Assembly (NCBI RefSeq): GCF_014207955.1
Contig: NZ_JACHLK010000009.1
Coordinates: 186,001 to 250,000, forward strand
Length of the DNA: 64,000 nt
Reading direction: 5' to 3'
DNA from: Acidovorax soli
GTDB taxonomy: Bacteria; Pseudomonadota; Gammaproteobacteria; Burkholderiales; Burkholderiaceae_C
This document shows, one piece after another, positions 1 to 8,902 of this stretch (position 1 is its first letter; each line of letters starts with the position of its first letter). Under the pieces are notes generated by a model. The model was not told where the DNA came from and searched no databases. It was given only the letters and a program-made list of their open reading frames with translations. A program made the position numbers and the translations under genes.

Positions 1-910
1 CAGAAAACAGCCCCGCAGGGCGAAAGCTCAGTACAGCGGCCATCAGGGCGTACATGGCCACCTCGGCGAACAACGGGCCCAGGTCGGCCGCAACGGAGGG
101 CGGCAGCGTGGCGCGCAGCAAGATCGGCAGGAAGGCCCGGCCAATCGTGTCCACCAGCCCCACGAGCAAGGCCGCCACGAAGGCGCCGCGCACCGAGCCG
201 ATGCCGCCGATGACGATGACCACCAGCGCCGGGATCAGGATGGATTCGCCCATGCCCACCTGCACAGCCATGATGGGCCCCATGAGCGCACCGGCCAGGG
301 CCGCCAGCGCCGCGCCCAGCACGAAGATGCCGCAGAACACGCGCTTGACGCGCACGCCCATGAGTTCGGCCATCCACCGGTCCGAGGCACCGGCCCGCAC
401 CAGCATGCCCACCTGGCTGTGGTTGACCAGCAGGTACAACAGCCCCGCCACCGCCACGCCCGCCACCAGCACCACCAGCCGGTACGAGGGGTACGGCAGG
501 CCTGCGAACAGCTCCACCGGGCCCGCGAGCAGGGCCGGCGTGGGCGCCATCACGGGCGAGGGGCCCCAGGCCATCTTCACCGCATCGTCGGCCACCAGGA
601 TCACGCCGAAGGTGGCCAGCACTTGGGCCAGGTGGTCGCGGCCGTAGAGGCGGCGCATCAGCGTCACCTCCAGCAAGGCGGCCACGAACACGGTGGCGGC
701 GATCGCCACCAGCACCGCCCCCGCGAAGGAGCCGCTGTGCACGTGCACCGTGGCAGCCACATAGGCGCCCACCATGAACAGCGAGCCGTGCGAGAGGTTC
801 ATCACGTCCATGATCCCGAAGACGAGCGTGAGGCCGGCCGCGATCAGGAAGAGCATGAGCCCGTAGCCCGCTCCGTTGAGCAATTGCTCGATGACGAGGA
901 TCCAGTTCAT
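1..910 (-). CDS. livH: Branched-chain-type ABC transporter permease (LivH family), C-terminus cut by window edge
   Basis: This is an inner-membrane permease of the LivH type, which forms half of the channel of an ABC importer for branched-chain amino acids or, in many betaproteobacteria, aromatic acids. The protein begins MNWILVIEQLLNGAGYGLML and shows the family signature around FGIMDVMNLSHGSLFMVGAY, then repeated hydrophobic segments and GGIGSVRGAFVAALLVG. About 303 codons are visible with no stop before base 1, so only a few residues are probably missing. The binding-protein gene lies 201 bp upstream on the same strand. The ATPase genes and second permease (LivM/G/F) must lie outside the window. 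The substrate is inferred only from the neighbouring dioxygenase. Confidence 0.9.
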   Translation of the reverse strand, partial: MNWILVIEQLLNGAGYGLMLFLIAAGLTLVFGIMDVMNLSHGSLFMVGAYVAATVHVHSGSFAGAVLVAIAATVFVAALLEVTLMRRLYGRDHLAQVLATFGVILVADDAVKMAWGPSPVMAPTPALLAGPVELFAGLPYPSYRLVVLVAGVAVAGLLYLLVNHSQVGMLVRAGASDRWMAELMGVRVKRVFCGIFVLGAALAALAGALMGPIMAVQVGMGESILIPALVVIVIGGIGSVRGAFVAALLVGLVDTIGRAFLPILLRATLPPSVAADLGPLFAEVAMYALMAAVLSFRPAGLFS

Positions 911-1010
911 GGGGTCAATGGCTCCACGGGCATCGTTTCCGCATCGCGTCAGTTATCGAAAGCGTCTGCATATCCTCAGTCCTTTGAATTAGCGCGGCCT
1001 ATGCCAGGGC

Positions 1011-1110
1011 CGCCGCGCAAGGGCCGCCCCGCCGCGCTGGCGGCGTCCCCCTTCCCGAATGGCACAGCCATTCGAGAGAAGGGGGAAGGCGCAAAGCGCC
1101 TCAGGGGGAT
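1011..1110. repeat. Nested inverted-repeat element between binding-protein and permease genes
   Basis: An outer pair of arms, CCCCCTTC (1048-1055) and GAAGGGGG (about 1078-1085), encloses an inner hairpin CGAATGGC/GCCATTCG, followed by GGCGC-AAA-GCGCC. There is no U-tract. It is seen directly. My recollection is that similar elements recur in Comamonadaceae spacers, but this was not checked. It may stabilise the upstream mRNA or limit read-through into livH. Confidence 0.5.
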
Positions 1111-1111
1111 G

Positions 1112-2323
1112 TCACTTGAGAGGACACTGGGCAGAGAAGGCGTCGCCGTAGTTCTCCAGCACCGTCTTGATGGTCTTGTTGGTCACGCGGCCCTCGGCGT
1201 TCTTGCCGATGGTGCGCAGGTAGAAGTTCTGCACGGGATAGTGGTTGTTGGCATAGCGGAAGCTGCCGCGCACCGAGGGGAACTGCGCCTTGGCCAGCGC
1301 CTTGGCCAGCGCCTCGCGGTCGGCCACCTTGCCGCCCACGGCCTTGACGGCCGAGTCCATGGCGGTGACCACATCGAAGGCCTGCGCCGCGTAGATGGAC
1401 GGATAACGCCCGCCGTATTCCTTGCGGAAGGCGGCCACGAAGGCCTTGTTGGCGGCGTTGTCCAGGTCATGCGCCCAGTGCGAGGTGTTGAACAGGCCCA
1501 GCATGGGCTCGCCCACCGCGCCGATGATGTCCTCGTCGGCCGAGAAGCCGCTGGTCACCAGCATGATGTCCTTGGACAGGCCGGCCCCCACGAACTGCTT
1601 GATGAAGTTGATGCCCATGGCACCGGGCAGAAAGAAGTACACCGCCTCGGGCTTGGCGGCACGCAGTTGCGCCAGCTCGGTCGCGTAGTCGAGCTGGCCG
1701 ACCTTGGTGTAGACCTCGTCGACCACCGTGCCCTTGAACTTGCGCTTGAAGCCGGTCAGGCCGTCTTTGCCCGCGGGGTAGTTGGGGGCGATCAGCACCA
1801 TGCGGCCAAAGCCGCGGTCGGCCGCGAACTGGCCGGCGGCCTCGTGGTACTGGTCGTTCTGGTAGGCCGTGCCGAAGAAGTAGGCATTGCACTGCGCGCC
1901 GGCCAACTGGCTCGGGCCCGCGTTGTTCGACAGGTAGGGCACCTTGGCCGCGAACAGCGTGGGCGCGACGGCCAGCGCCACGTTGGAGGCGATGGGGCCG
2001 GTGAACAGGTCGATCTTCTCGCGCTGCACGAAGCGGTCCACCAGCTGCTTGGCCTGGTCGGGGCTGCCGGCCATGTCGGTCTGGAGGAATTCGACGGGCT
2101 GGCCACCGAGCTTGCCACCCAGTTGTTTGATGGCCAGATTGAAGCCGTCGCGCGCATCGGCGCCAGGGCCCGAGAAAGGCCCCGAGATGTCGAGCGCCAT
2201 GCCCACCTTGATGGGACCCTGCTGCGCCAGGGCCGTGAAGCTGGCGCAGGCCGCCAGGGTGGCCAGTGCGGCTGCGCCGATCCGGTGGCGAAGCGAGGTG
2301 CGGGAGAGTTGTGCCATCGTCAA
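1112..2323 (-). CDS. ABC transporter periplasmic substrate-binding protein (LivJ/type I fold)
   Basis: This 403-residue secreted protein binds the substrate for the adjacent LivH-type importer. An N-terminal signal peptide (about residues 1-34, basic start, hydrophobic core, ending ASFTALAQ) precedes QGPIKVGMALDISGPFSG, the usual start of type I periplasmic binding proteins. The body has the expected length for the Peripla_BP_6 group. A second ATG two codons in (2317) is an equally good start. It lies downstream of the ferredoxin gene by 53 bp on the same strand, so it may belong to the dioxygenase operon. That suggests an aromatic carboxylate as ligand, which is inference. Confidence 0.9.
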   Translation of the reverse strand: MTMAQLSRTSLRHRIGAAALATLAACASFTALAQQGPIKVGMALDISGPFSGPGADARDGFNLAIKQLGGKLGGQPVEFLQTDMAGSPDQAKQLVDRFVQREKIDLFTGPIASNVALAVAPTLFAAKVPYLSNNAGPSQLAGAQCNAYFFGTAYQNDQYHEAAGQFAADRGFGRMVLIAPNYPAGKDGLTGFKRKFKGTVVDEVYTKVGQLDYATELAQLRAAKPEAVYFFLPGAMGINFIKQFVGAGLSKDIMLVTSGFSADEDIIGAVGEPMLGLFNTSHWAHDLDNAANKAFVAAFRKEYGGRYPSIYAAQAFDVVTAMDSAVKAVGGKVADREALAKALAKAQFPSVRGSFRYANNHYPVQNFYLRTIGKNAEGRVTNKTIKTVLENYGDAFSAQCPLK

Positions 2324-2376
2324 TCCTTATCCATCAACAAAAAGAAAAGAGAACCAGGGGCGGTGCCAGCAGGGCG

Positions 2377-2724
2377 TCAGAGCCCGACCTCGACACGCCC
2401 CGCCACCACGCGCACCGGGAACGTGCGCACCGCTTCGGTGACGGGCGCCTTGCAAGGCGCCCCCGTGCGGATGTCGAAGGTGCCCTGATGCAAGGGGCAT
2501 TCCACACAGCCGTCCTCGACCCAGCCGTCGGACAATTTGGCGGCACCATGGGTGCACAGGTCGTAGAGGGCGAAGAGGCCCTCCCCGTCGCGGAACACCG
2601 CCACGGGCAGGCCGTCCACCACCACGGGCCACACGGCGCCGTCGGGAAAGTCCTCGGGCTCGCCCACGTCGTGCCAGGCGGCTACCGAGCCCTGCTCCAG
2701 TGCGTTGTCGGTCGTTGTCTGCAT
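2377..2724 (-). CDS. Rieske-type [2Fe-2S] ferredoxin of a ring-hydroxylating dioxygenase
   Basis: This 115-residue protein is the electron-transfer component that reduces the terminal dioxygenase. The Rieske cluster ligands are visible as C57-T-H59 and C76-P-L-H79 (LCTHG and ECPLHQG). Length and motif spacing match non-heme dioxygenase ferredoxins of the biphenyl/anthranilate type. Its start (ATG at 2724) lies 11 bp after the beta-subunit gene, so the genes are probably co-transcribed. No ferredoxin reductase is encoded nearby in the window. Confidence 0.92.
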   Translation of the reverse strand: MQTTTDNALEQGSVAAWHDVGEPEDFPDGAVWPVVVDGLPVAVFRDGEGLFALYDLCTHGAAKLSDGWVEDGCVECPLHQGTFDIRTGAPCKAPVTEAVRTFPVRVVAGRVEVGL

Positions 2725-2735
2725 GGTGCGGGTCC

Positions 2736-3254
2736 TCAGATGGGGGTGGCGAGCAAGGTGGCCACGCGCGAGGTGTCGTACACCACGCGCTTGCTGCGGT
2801 AGCGCCACTCGCCCTGGTGCTGCACCACCTCGTCGAGGTAGGTGCCGGCCTGGTAGACGCTGGACTCGCCGGCCGCGCCGGTGATCACCACCACATAGCT
2901 CGACTGGGTGTGCACCACGCCGTCCTTGATGGCCGTGATCACCAGACCCGAGGTGCCGTGGCGGTACACATGGTCTTCGTAGATGTTGGCATTGCGCAGC
3001 GACAGCACGCGGTCGCGCAGCATGCCGGCATTGCGGCAGTACATGATGGGCGCGGGAAAGCCCGCGTCGAAATTCTCCTTGGGGATGATCTCGTAGCGGC
3101 CCTCTTCGACGAAGAAGCCGGGCCACTCTTCGAGCCGGTTGTTGTCCAGCGCGCTCACGTAGCGGTGCTGCAGCTCCAGCAGTTCGGTCCACAGCTGCAG
3201 GCGCTCCTGGCGGCTGATCTCGATGGGGGCTGTGGGGGTGGTCATCGTGGTCAT
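2736..3254 (-). CDS. Aromatic ring-hydroxylating dioxygenase, beta (small) subunit
   Basis: The 172-residue protein has the SnoaL-like cone fold sequence of small subunits: an N-terminal helix with LYVSALDNNRLEEWPGFF-like features, then RYEIIPKENFDAGFPAPIMYCRNAGMLRDRV and a C-terminal YRSKRVVYDTSR. The subunit is structural and completes the alpha3beta3 hexamer. Its gene starts 13 bp after the alpha-subunit gene. Together with the alpha subunit and the Rieske ferredoxin it defines a three-component dioxygenase whose reductase is not in view. Confidence 0.92.
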   Translation of the reverse strand: MTTMTTPTAPIEISRQERLQLWTELLELQHRYVSALDNNRLEEWPGFFVEEGRYEIIPKENFDAGFPAPIMYCRNAGMLRDRVLSLRNANIYEDHVYRHGTSGLVITAIKDGVVHTQSSYVVVITGAAGESSVYQAGTYLDEVVQHQGEWRYRSKRVVYDTSRVATLLATPI

Positions 3255-3267
3255 GGCGTGCAGTCCT

Positions 3268-4548
3268 TCAGTAGCCCATCAGTCCCTGGTAGCCCACCCA
3301 GAAGCGGCGGATCAGGTTCTCGGTGATCACGGTGTCCATCTGCTCGGGCGCCTCGCGCGCCATGGCGATGTAGGAATGCTTGTCGCCGTCGCGCACGGTG
3401 CCGCGCTGCACCAGCTCGGTGGCCTCGGTGTCTTCCATCGAGATGTAGCCCGCCGGCCCCACCAGGTTGGCCTGCAGCAGGCGCAGCTCGCGCAGCTCGG
3501 GCGTGTCGTCGGCATAGCCGAAGAAATGGAACACCAGCTCGAAGTTGTTCGGCCCCTTGGGCAGCAGCTGGCGCGCCACCAGCGTGTTGTGGATCTGCTG
3601 CACCACCAGTTGTGGAAAGATCGGCTGGATGTGGTTGGTGGTCATCTCGTCGAACTCCTTGATCTGGCCGAGCAAGGTGGGTTCTTCGAGCGTGAAGCCC
3701 TCGTCCATGGAGCGGATGTTCTGCGCGCTGTAGGCGGCGGCGGTGTCCGTCTCCACCTCGGGCTTGGTCACGGTGATGATGCTGTGCAGGCCGTGCGTCG
3801 CGTCGGGAATGGAGCGCGCCTTCATCCCCACGCGGAAGATGTTGAAGGTGGTGTGGAACAGGTGCAGCAGGCTGGCGTGGTAGGGGTCCTTCACGTTCTC
3901 GAAGTACAGCTTCCAGTTCGACTTGGAGTACTGGCGCGTGCAGCCCAGGTAGACGATGGGCTTGTGGAAGATGCGGTCGATCCAGGGGCGCATCTGCTCG
4001 CCCAGGTACTCGGGCAGCGGCGGCGTGTCGTCGCTGAAGGTGGCGAACAGCAGGCCCTTGTAGCTGTCCACGCGCAGCTTCTGCAGGCCGTGTTCCTCGG
4101 TCTTGAAGTCCTTGGGCATGCCGACCATGCCCTTTTGCCCGCGGCGGAACGGCACGCCCTGCAGGTCGCCGTTGGCGGCAAAGCTCCACTGGTGGTACAC
4201 GCAGGTGTGGCTGGCGGCGTTGCCGCGCTTTTCGCGGCACACCATGGCGCCGCGGTGCGCGCAGCGGTTGACCCAGCAGGCCAGGCCCTCGGCCGTGCGC
4301 GTGACCACCACCGGCGTGTCGCCGACAAAGGTGGACTTGAAATCACCCACGTTCGGGATCTCGGCCTCCAGCCCCAGGAAGTTCCAGACCGGGCCACGGA
4401 AGATGCGCTCCTGCTCGCGGTCGTAGACCTCCTGCGAACTGAACACCCGGTAGGGCACGTTGGAGCCATCGGGCTGCGGAAAGAAGACCTGGCGCTGGGC
4501 CTTGAGCGAGGCAGGTGGCGCAACGGCGACGACGGGGATTTCAGACAT
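3268..4548 (-). CDS. Aromatic ring-hydroxylating dioxygenase, alpha (large, catalytic) subunit
   Basis: This is the catalytic subunit (426 residues from the chosen ATG at 4548; a GTG at 4557 is an alternative). The Rieske centre is C96-A-H98 and C116-V-Y-H119. The mononuclear iron site is D221-P-Y-H224-x4-H229, the usual D-x2-H-x4-H pattern. Such enzymes add O2 across an aromatic ring or decarboxylatively hydroxylate aromatic acids. The operon plan (AraC regulator, alpha, beta, ferredoxin) recalls the AndAc-type anthranilate dioxygenase of Burkholderia, but the substrate cannot be read from the sequence alone. Confidence 0.93.
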   Translation of the reverse strand: MSEIPVVAVAPPASLKAQRQVFFPQPDGSNVPYRVFSSQEVYDREQERIFRGPVWNFLGLEAEIPNVGDFKSTFVGDTPVVVTRTAEGLACWVNRCAHRGAMVCREKRGNAASHTCVYHQWSFAANGDLQGVPFRRGQKGMVGMPKDFKTEEHGLQKLRVDSYKGLLFATFSDDTPPLPEYLGEQMRPWIDRIFHKPIVYLGCTRQYSKSNWKLYFENVKDPYHASLLHLFHTTFNIFRVGMKARSIPDATHGLHSIITVTKPEVETDTAAAYSAQNIRSMDEGFTLEEPTLLGQIKEFDEMTTNHIQPIFPQLVVQQIHNTLVARQLLPKGPNNFELVFHFFGYADDTPELRELRLLQANLVGPAGYISMEDTEATELVQRGTVRDGDKHSYIAMAREAPEQMDTVITENLIRRFWVGYQGLMGY

Positions 4549-4664
4549 GGGCAACACCTCTTCGATTGGGTTGCCTCCATGCTAGAAATCAACGCCCTGC
4601 CCCGCTATCCACTATCGGCAACCGGGTGCCTCGGGCCTGTCCGGTTCTTGCAAATCTGCTCAGT

Positions 4665-5681
4665 TCAGTTGACGGCGGTCTGGCTCGGCAGCTCGCCAAA
4701 GCGCTCGCGGTAGTAGCTGGAAAAACGCCCCAGGTGGCCAAAGCCGAACTCCAGCGCCGCATCGGTCACGCAGTGGCCGGGGCGCTCCATGAGGCGCGCG
4801 CGCACGGCATCGAGCCGCATATTGCGCAGCAGGGCCATGGGCGATGCGCCGTGGTGGCGCTGGCACAGCGCATTGAGGCCGCGCACGCTGACACCGGCGA
4901 CACGCGCCAGATCTTCCAGCGCGACGGGGGCGCACAGGCGGCTGCGCATGTAGGCGTCGAGCCGGTCGAGCCGGCCCATGTCGCCTTGCGGGGCCTGCGC
5001 GGCGCTGCAGGCATCCCCATCCAGCCAGGGCAGCCGCGGCGCAGCCGGCACGGGCACGCTCTGCGCGCACGAGGCCAGGAACAGCGCCACATTGCTCTCC
5101 ATGTGGTCCACCCAGCGCGCATGCGCCGTGCTTTCCACCGCCTGCTGGCTCACGTGCAGCAGCGACTGCATGAGAAAGTGCCATTGCTGGCCCTGCCCCG
5201 CACTCAGCGGCAGCAGCGGGTGCACGAAGGTCGATTCACCCACCAGTGATTCGGGCGCCCAGGCACGCAACAGGCTGCAGGGCACCTTGAGGATGAGCTG
5301 GCGCGCGCCCTGCTGCCAGTGCATGTGCAGGTTGTGGCGCGGTGCAATCAGCGCGGCGGCACCGGCCGGCAGGCGCACGGGCACGCCATCGGACACCAGT
5401 TGCGCCGTGCCCGCGAGCGACAGGTGCACCAGCACGAAGTCGTCGAAGGGGCGCGGGCGGATCTCCACCTCCGCACCGTATTGCAGCATGAACAGCTGCA
5501 ACTGGCGCACCCGCACCTTGGACAGCGCCGTGGCCACCGGCCCACCGCACCATTTGAGCCCATGGTCCGAGAACTCGCGCGCCACCAGCTCATGGGAGTC
5601 CACCCGGAGGTCCGACGTGAAGACCGGGCGCTGCTGCAGCGCCGACAGATCCAGGGACAGGGCGGACGATAGGGGAACCAT
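4665..5681 (-). CDS. AraC/XylS family transcriptional regulator
   Basis: The 338-residue protein (ATG at 5681, preceded by a GAGG about ten bases upstream; an ATG at 5720 would add 13 residues) has an N-terminal ligand-sensing region of the AraC-binding-2 type and a C-terminal double helix-turn-helix. The latter is visible from LEDLARVAGVSVRGLNALCQ to VTDAALEFGFGHLGRFSSYY. It sits 116 bp upstream of the dioxygenase alpha gene, in the same direction, as expected for a substrate-responsive activator. A divergent hydrolase gene starts at 5865. Confidence 0.9.
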   Translation of the reverse strand: MVPLSSALSLDLSALQQRPVFTSDLRVDSHELVAREFSDHGLKWCGGPVATALSKVRVRQLQLFMLQYGAEVEIRPRPFDDFVLVHLSLAGTAQLVSDGVPVRLPAGAAALIAPRHNLHMHWQQGARQLILKVPCSLLRAWAPESLVGESTFVHPLLPLSAGQGQQWHFLMQSLLHVSQQAVESTAHARWVDHMESNVALFLASCAQSVPVPAAPRLPWLDGDACSAAQAPQGDMGRLDRLDAYMRSRLCAPVALEDLARVAGVSVRGLNALCQRHHGASPMALLRNMRLDAVRARLMERPGHCVTDAALEFGFGHLGRFSSYYRERFGELPSQTAVN

Positions 5682-5864
5682 CGGACAGAGACCTCGCGTG
5701 GGAAGGAGCGCAGCACGCATCAGGGCGCGCCGCTTTGATGTGCATCAATCTCAGCAATTTCCATACCCATGCGCCGGCAGGCGCCCATGCGACACCCCCA
5801 CGGCCACGCGCAGCGGGCTGCCGACGTACCATCGGAGCAACTTACCGCCCCCCTTTTCGCTCCC

Positions 5865-6788
5865 ATGTATTCCACCGTCCGCCCCTCGCGCAGCGAGTTC
5901 GTCCCCATCCGCACCCTGAGCTACCACGTCCGCCACTGGGGCGAGGCCTCGCCCGACAAGGCCAGCACCCCGCTGGTCCTGGTGCATGGCTGGATGGATG
6001 TCGCTGCCTCCTACCAGTTCGTGGTGGACGCGTTCTCGGCCGCCTTCGCCCAAGGCCGCCACATCATTGCCCCCGACTGGCGGGGCTTTGGCCTGAGCAA
6101 ATTGCCCGCGCCCTGCGACCACTACACCTTCCCCGACTACCTGGCCGACCTGGACCTGCTCCTGGATCACTACGTGGGCGACCAGCCCGTGGACCTGGTG
6201 GGCCACAGCATGGGCGGCAACATCGCCATGATGTACGCGGGCGTACGGCCCGGGCGCATCCGCCGGCTGGTCAACCTGGAGGGCTTCGGCATGCCGGCCA
6301 CCAAACCCGAACAGGCCCCCAAACGCTATGCGCAGTGGATCGACGAGATCAAGCAGTTGGAAAAGGGCGAAATGGCCCTCAAGGCCTACGACAGCGTGGC
6401 CGGTGTGGCCCAGCGCCTCATGAAGACCAACCCGCGCCTGTCGCAGGACAAGGCCGACTGGCTGGCCCAGCACTGGGCCGAGCCCAATGCCCAGGGCCGC
6501 TGGGAGATTCTGGGCGATCCGGCGCACAAGATCACCAGCTCGCAGCTGTACCGGCTGGATGAGGCCCTGGCCCTGTACGCGCAGATCGAAGCCCCGGTGC
6601 TGGCCGTGGAAGCCAGCGACGACAGCCTGGGCCTGTGGTGGAAGGGCCGCTATGCCCTGCCCGAGTACCACCAGCGCCTGACCCATGTGCGTCACTGCCG
6701 CACGGCCGTGGTGCAGGATGCAGCCCACATGCTGCACCACGACCAGCCGGCCGCCGTGGCCAGGCTGATCGAAGAACACCTGTCCTGA
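5865..6788 (+). CDS. Alpha/beta hydrolase
   Basis: The 307-residue protein ([15 protein letters not shown] start) is an alpha/beta-fold hydrolase. The oxyanion-hole region is [10 protein letters not shown], the nucleophile elbow is GHSMGGN, a likely catalytic Asp lies in EASDDSLGL, and the catalytic His in [11 protein letters not shown]. No signal peptide is visible, so it is probably cytoplasmic. The substrate is unknown; the family covers esterases and meta-cleavage hydrolases. The gene is divergent from the AraC regulator, with 183 bp between starts, but I see no firm link to the dioxygenase operon. Confidence 0.88.
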   Translation: MYSTVRPSRSEFVPIRTLSYHVRHWGEASPDKASTPLVLVHGWMDVAASYQFVVDAFSAAFAQGRHIIAPDWRGFGLSKLPAPCDHYTFPDYLADLDLLLDHYVGDQPVDLVGHSMGGNIAMMYAGVRPGRIRRLVNLEGFGMPATKPEQAPKRYAQWIDEIKQLEKGEMALKAYDSVAGVAQRLMKTNPRLSQDKADWLAQHWAEPNAQGRWEILGDPAHKITSSQLYRLDEALALYAQIEAPVLAVEASDDSLGLWWKGRYALPEYHQRLTHVRHCRTAVVQDAAHMLHHDQPAAVARLIEEHLS

Positions 6789-7034
6789 GAACGTTCTGAG
6801 GACCCGGTTTTCACAGGCACAAGGGGCTTTCGGGAGCCCCTGCCCGGTCCGTGAGAAAATGGTTGATTCGGAAGATGCCGAACCCGCGTTCGCGCTGCCT
6901 CATGGGGCCTTGTGCTGGCGCGGCAGGCAACGCCGCCAGCCGGCTTGCCAGGGCCTTGCCCCCGCCTTGCGCGAGGCACCCAAGCTGCATCGACCACCCT
7001 ACAGAACCGAACAACCATACGACAGGACACCATC

Positions 7035-8139
7035 ATGGACGCAGAACGCATCAACCTCATCGGCACCACCCTCGACGACCTGGCTCTGCGCACGGCAGAG
7101 TTACGGAGGTATCTTTGACTTCGATGCCAAGTTCGAACGCCTGAGAACCGTCAACGCCTCGCTGGAAGATCCGGCAGTCTGGAACGACCCGAAGAAGGCC
7201 CAGGAGTTGGGCAAGGAACAGAAATCCCTGTCCAGCGTGGTCGTCACGCTGGACAAGCTCACCCGTGAGCTGGCCGACAACGCCGAGCTGTACGAGATGA
7301 GCAAGGAGGAAGGCGATGAGCCCGGCCTCATGACCATCGAGGCCGAGACCGCCAAGCTGCGCCCGCTGATCGAGGAGCTGGAGTTCCGCCGCATGTTCAG
7401 CAACGAGGCCGACCCGCTCAACTGCTTCGTGGACATCCAGGCCGGCGCCGGCGGCACCGAGGCCTGCGACTGGGCCAGCATGCTGCTGCGCCAGTACCTC
7501 AAGTACGCTGAGCGCAAGGGCTTCAAGACCACGGTGGAAGACGAAACCCCCGGCGACGTGGCCGGCATCAAGAGCGCCACGATCAAGATCGAGGGCGAGT
7601 ACGCCTTCGGCCTGCTGCGCACCGAGACCGGCGTGCACCGCCTGGTGCGCAAGAGCCCGTTCGACAGCTCGGGCGGCCGCCACACCTCGTTCGCCTCGCT
7701 GTTCGTCTACCCCGAGATCGACGACTCCATCGAGATCAACATCAACCCGGCCGACGTGCGCACCGACACCTTCCGCGCATCGGGCGCGGGTGGCCAGCAC
7801 ATCAACAAGACCGACTCGGCCGTGCGCCTCACGCACATCCCGACCGGCATCGTGGTGCAGTGCCAGGATGGCCGCAGCCAGCACAGCAACCGCGACGTGG
7901 CCTGGCAGCGCCTGCGCAGCCGGCTGTACGACTTCGAGATGCGCAAGCGCATGGAAGAGCAGCAAAAGCTCGAGGACACCAAGACCGACGTGGGCTGGGG
8001 CCACCAGATCCGCAGCTACGTGCTGGACAACAGCCGCATCAAGGACCTGCGCACCGGCGTGGAAATCTCGGCCACGCAGAAGGTGCTGGACGGCGACCTG
8101 GACGCGTTCATCGAAGCCTCGCTCAAGCAGGGCGTGTGA
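7035..8139 (+). CDS. prfB: Peptide chain release factor 2, with programmed +1 frameshift at codon 28
   Basis: RF2 recognises UGA and UAA and triggers peptide release. The first 27 codons end in an in-frame TGA at 7116-7118. The site reads GGAGG-TAT-CTT-TGA-C: an internal Shine-Dalgarno-like GGAGG, a slippery CTT and a TGAC stop context, the classic autoregulatory +1 shift. Translation continues from GAC at 7117 for 340 more codons (367 residues in all). The anticodon-mimic tripeptide is seen in KSPFDSSGG and the catalytic motif in [10 protein letters not shown]. It is intact and not a pseudogene. Confidence 0.97.
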
Positions 8140-8224
8140 TGAACCATCGCCACGCTGCAGCAGCCGCCGCCATCACCGCCACGTTCGAGCGAACCAGCTC
8201 CCCCTGCCACCGCGGGGGCCGCGC

Positions 8225-8902
8225 ATGATCCCGGTCGAAGCCTTCATCTTCGACATGGACGGCACCATGATCGACTCCATGCCCTGGCACGCCAAGGCAT
8301 GGGTCGAGTTCACGCGCCGCCGCGGCATGGCCATCGACGTGCCCGACCTCATGGCGCGCACCACGGGCCGCACCGGCACCGAGTGCATCCGCGAGCTGCT
8401 GCAGCGCGAGGTGGAACAGGCCGAGGCCGACGCGCTCACGCGCGAGAAGGAAGACATCTACCGCGAGCTGTTTGGCCCCTCGTTCGCCGAGGTGGCGGGC
8501 TTTCGCACCTTTGCGGCCCATGCCTCGGTGCAGGGCTACAAGCTGGCGGTGGGCACGGCGGGCGACATCCACAACGTGGCGTTTGCCATGGCGCGCCTGT
8601 CCATGGAGCCCGAGCCCCTGACCATCGTGCGCGGCGACGAGGGCCTGCCGGGCAAGCCGCAGCCGGCCATCTTCCTGGAGGCGGCACGCCGCATCGGCGT
8701 GGCCCCCGAGCGCTGCGTCGTCTTCGAGGACGCGCCCTTCGGCATCGAGGCCGCGCGCCGCGCCGGCATGCATGCCGTGGCCGTGTGCAGCACCCACAGC
8801 GCGCAGGAACTCGCCGGCCCGCACGTGCTGGCGGCCGTGCGCGACTACAACGAACTCATGAACACCGACTTTCTGGAGCGCATCCATGTTGCCATCGCAT
8901 AA
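8225..8902 (+). CDS. HAD-superfamily phosphatase / beta-phosphoglucomutase-like
   Basis: The 225-residue protein has the four HAD motifs: FIFDMDGTMID (nucleophile Asp), a Thr-containing motif II in LAVGTAGD, Lys in LPGKPQPAIF, and the acidic motif IV VVFEDAPFGIEAA. A cap domain follows motif I, which places it among sugar-phosphate phosphatases such as YqaB or beta-phosphoglucomutase. The exact substrate is not determined. The gene begins 85 bp after prfB and overlaps the start of pepN by 17 bp, so translation of the two is probably coupled. Confidence 0.88.
   Translation: MIPVEAFIFDMDGTMIDSMPWHAKAWVEFTRRRGMAIDVPDLMARTTGRTGTECIRELLQREVEQAEADALTREKEDIYRELFGPSFAEVAGFRTFAAHASVQGYKLAVGTAGDIHNVAFAMARLSMEPEPLTIVRGDEGLPGKPQPAIFLEAARRIGVAPERCVVFEDAPFGIEAARRAGMHAVAVCSTHSAQELAGPHVLAAVRDYNELMNTDFLERIHVAIA

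Noticed and set aside
6822-6841. Hairpin AGGGGCT/AGCCCCT after the alpha/beta hydrolase gene
   Set aside because: No U-tract on either strand, so I do not call it a terminator.
7035-8139. prfB as a broken gene (stop at codon 28)
   Set aside because: The stop is part of the well-known programmed +1 frameshift site and the downstream frame is intact.
8140-8228. A 29-codon frame overlapping the prfB stop (TGATGA) and the HAD gene start
   Set aside because: It is Ala-rich without motif or ribosome-binding site and is probably incidental.
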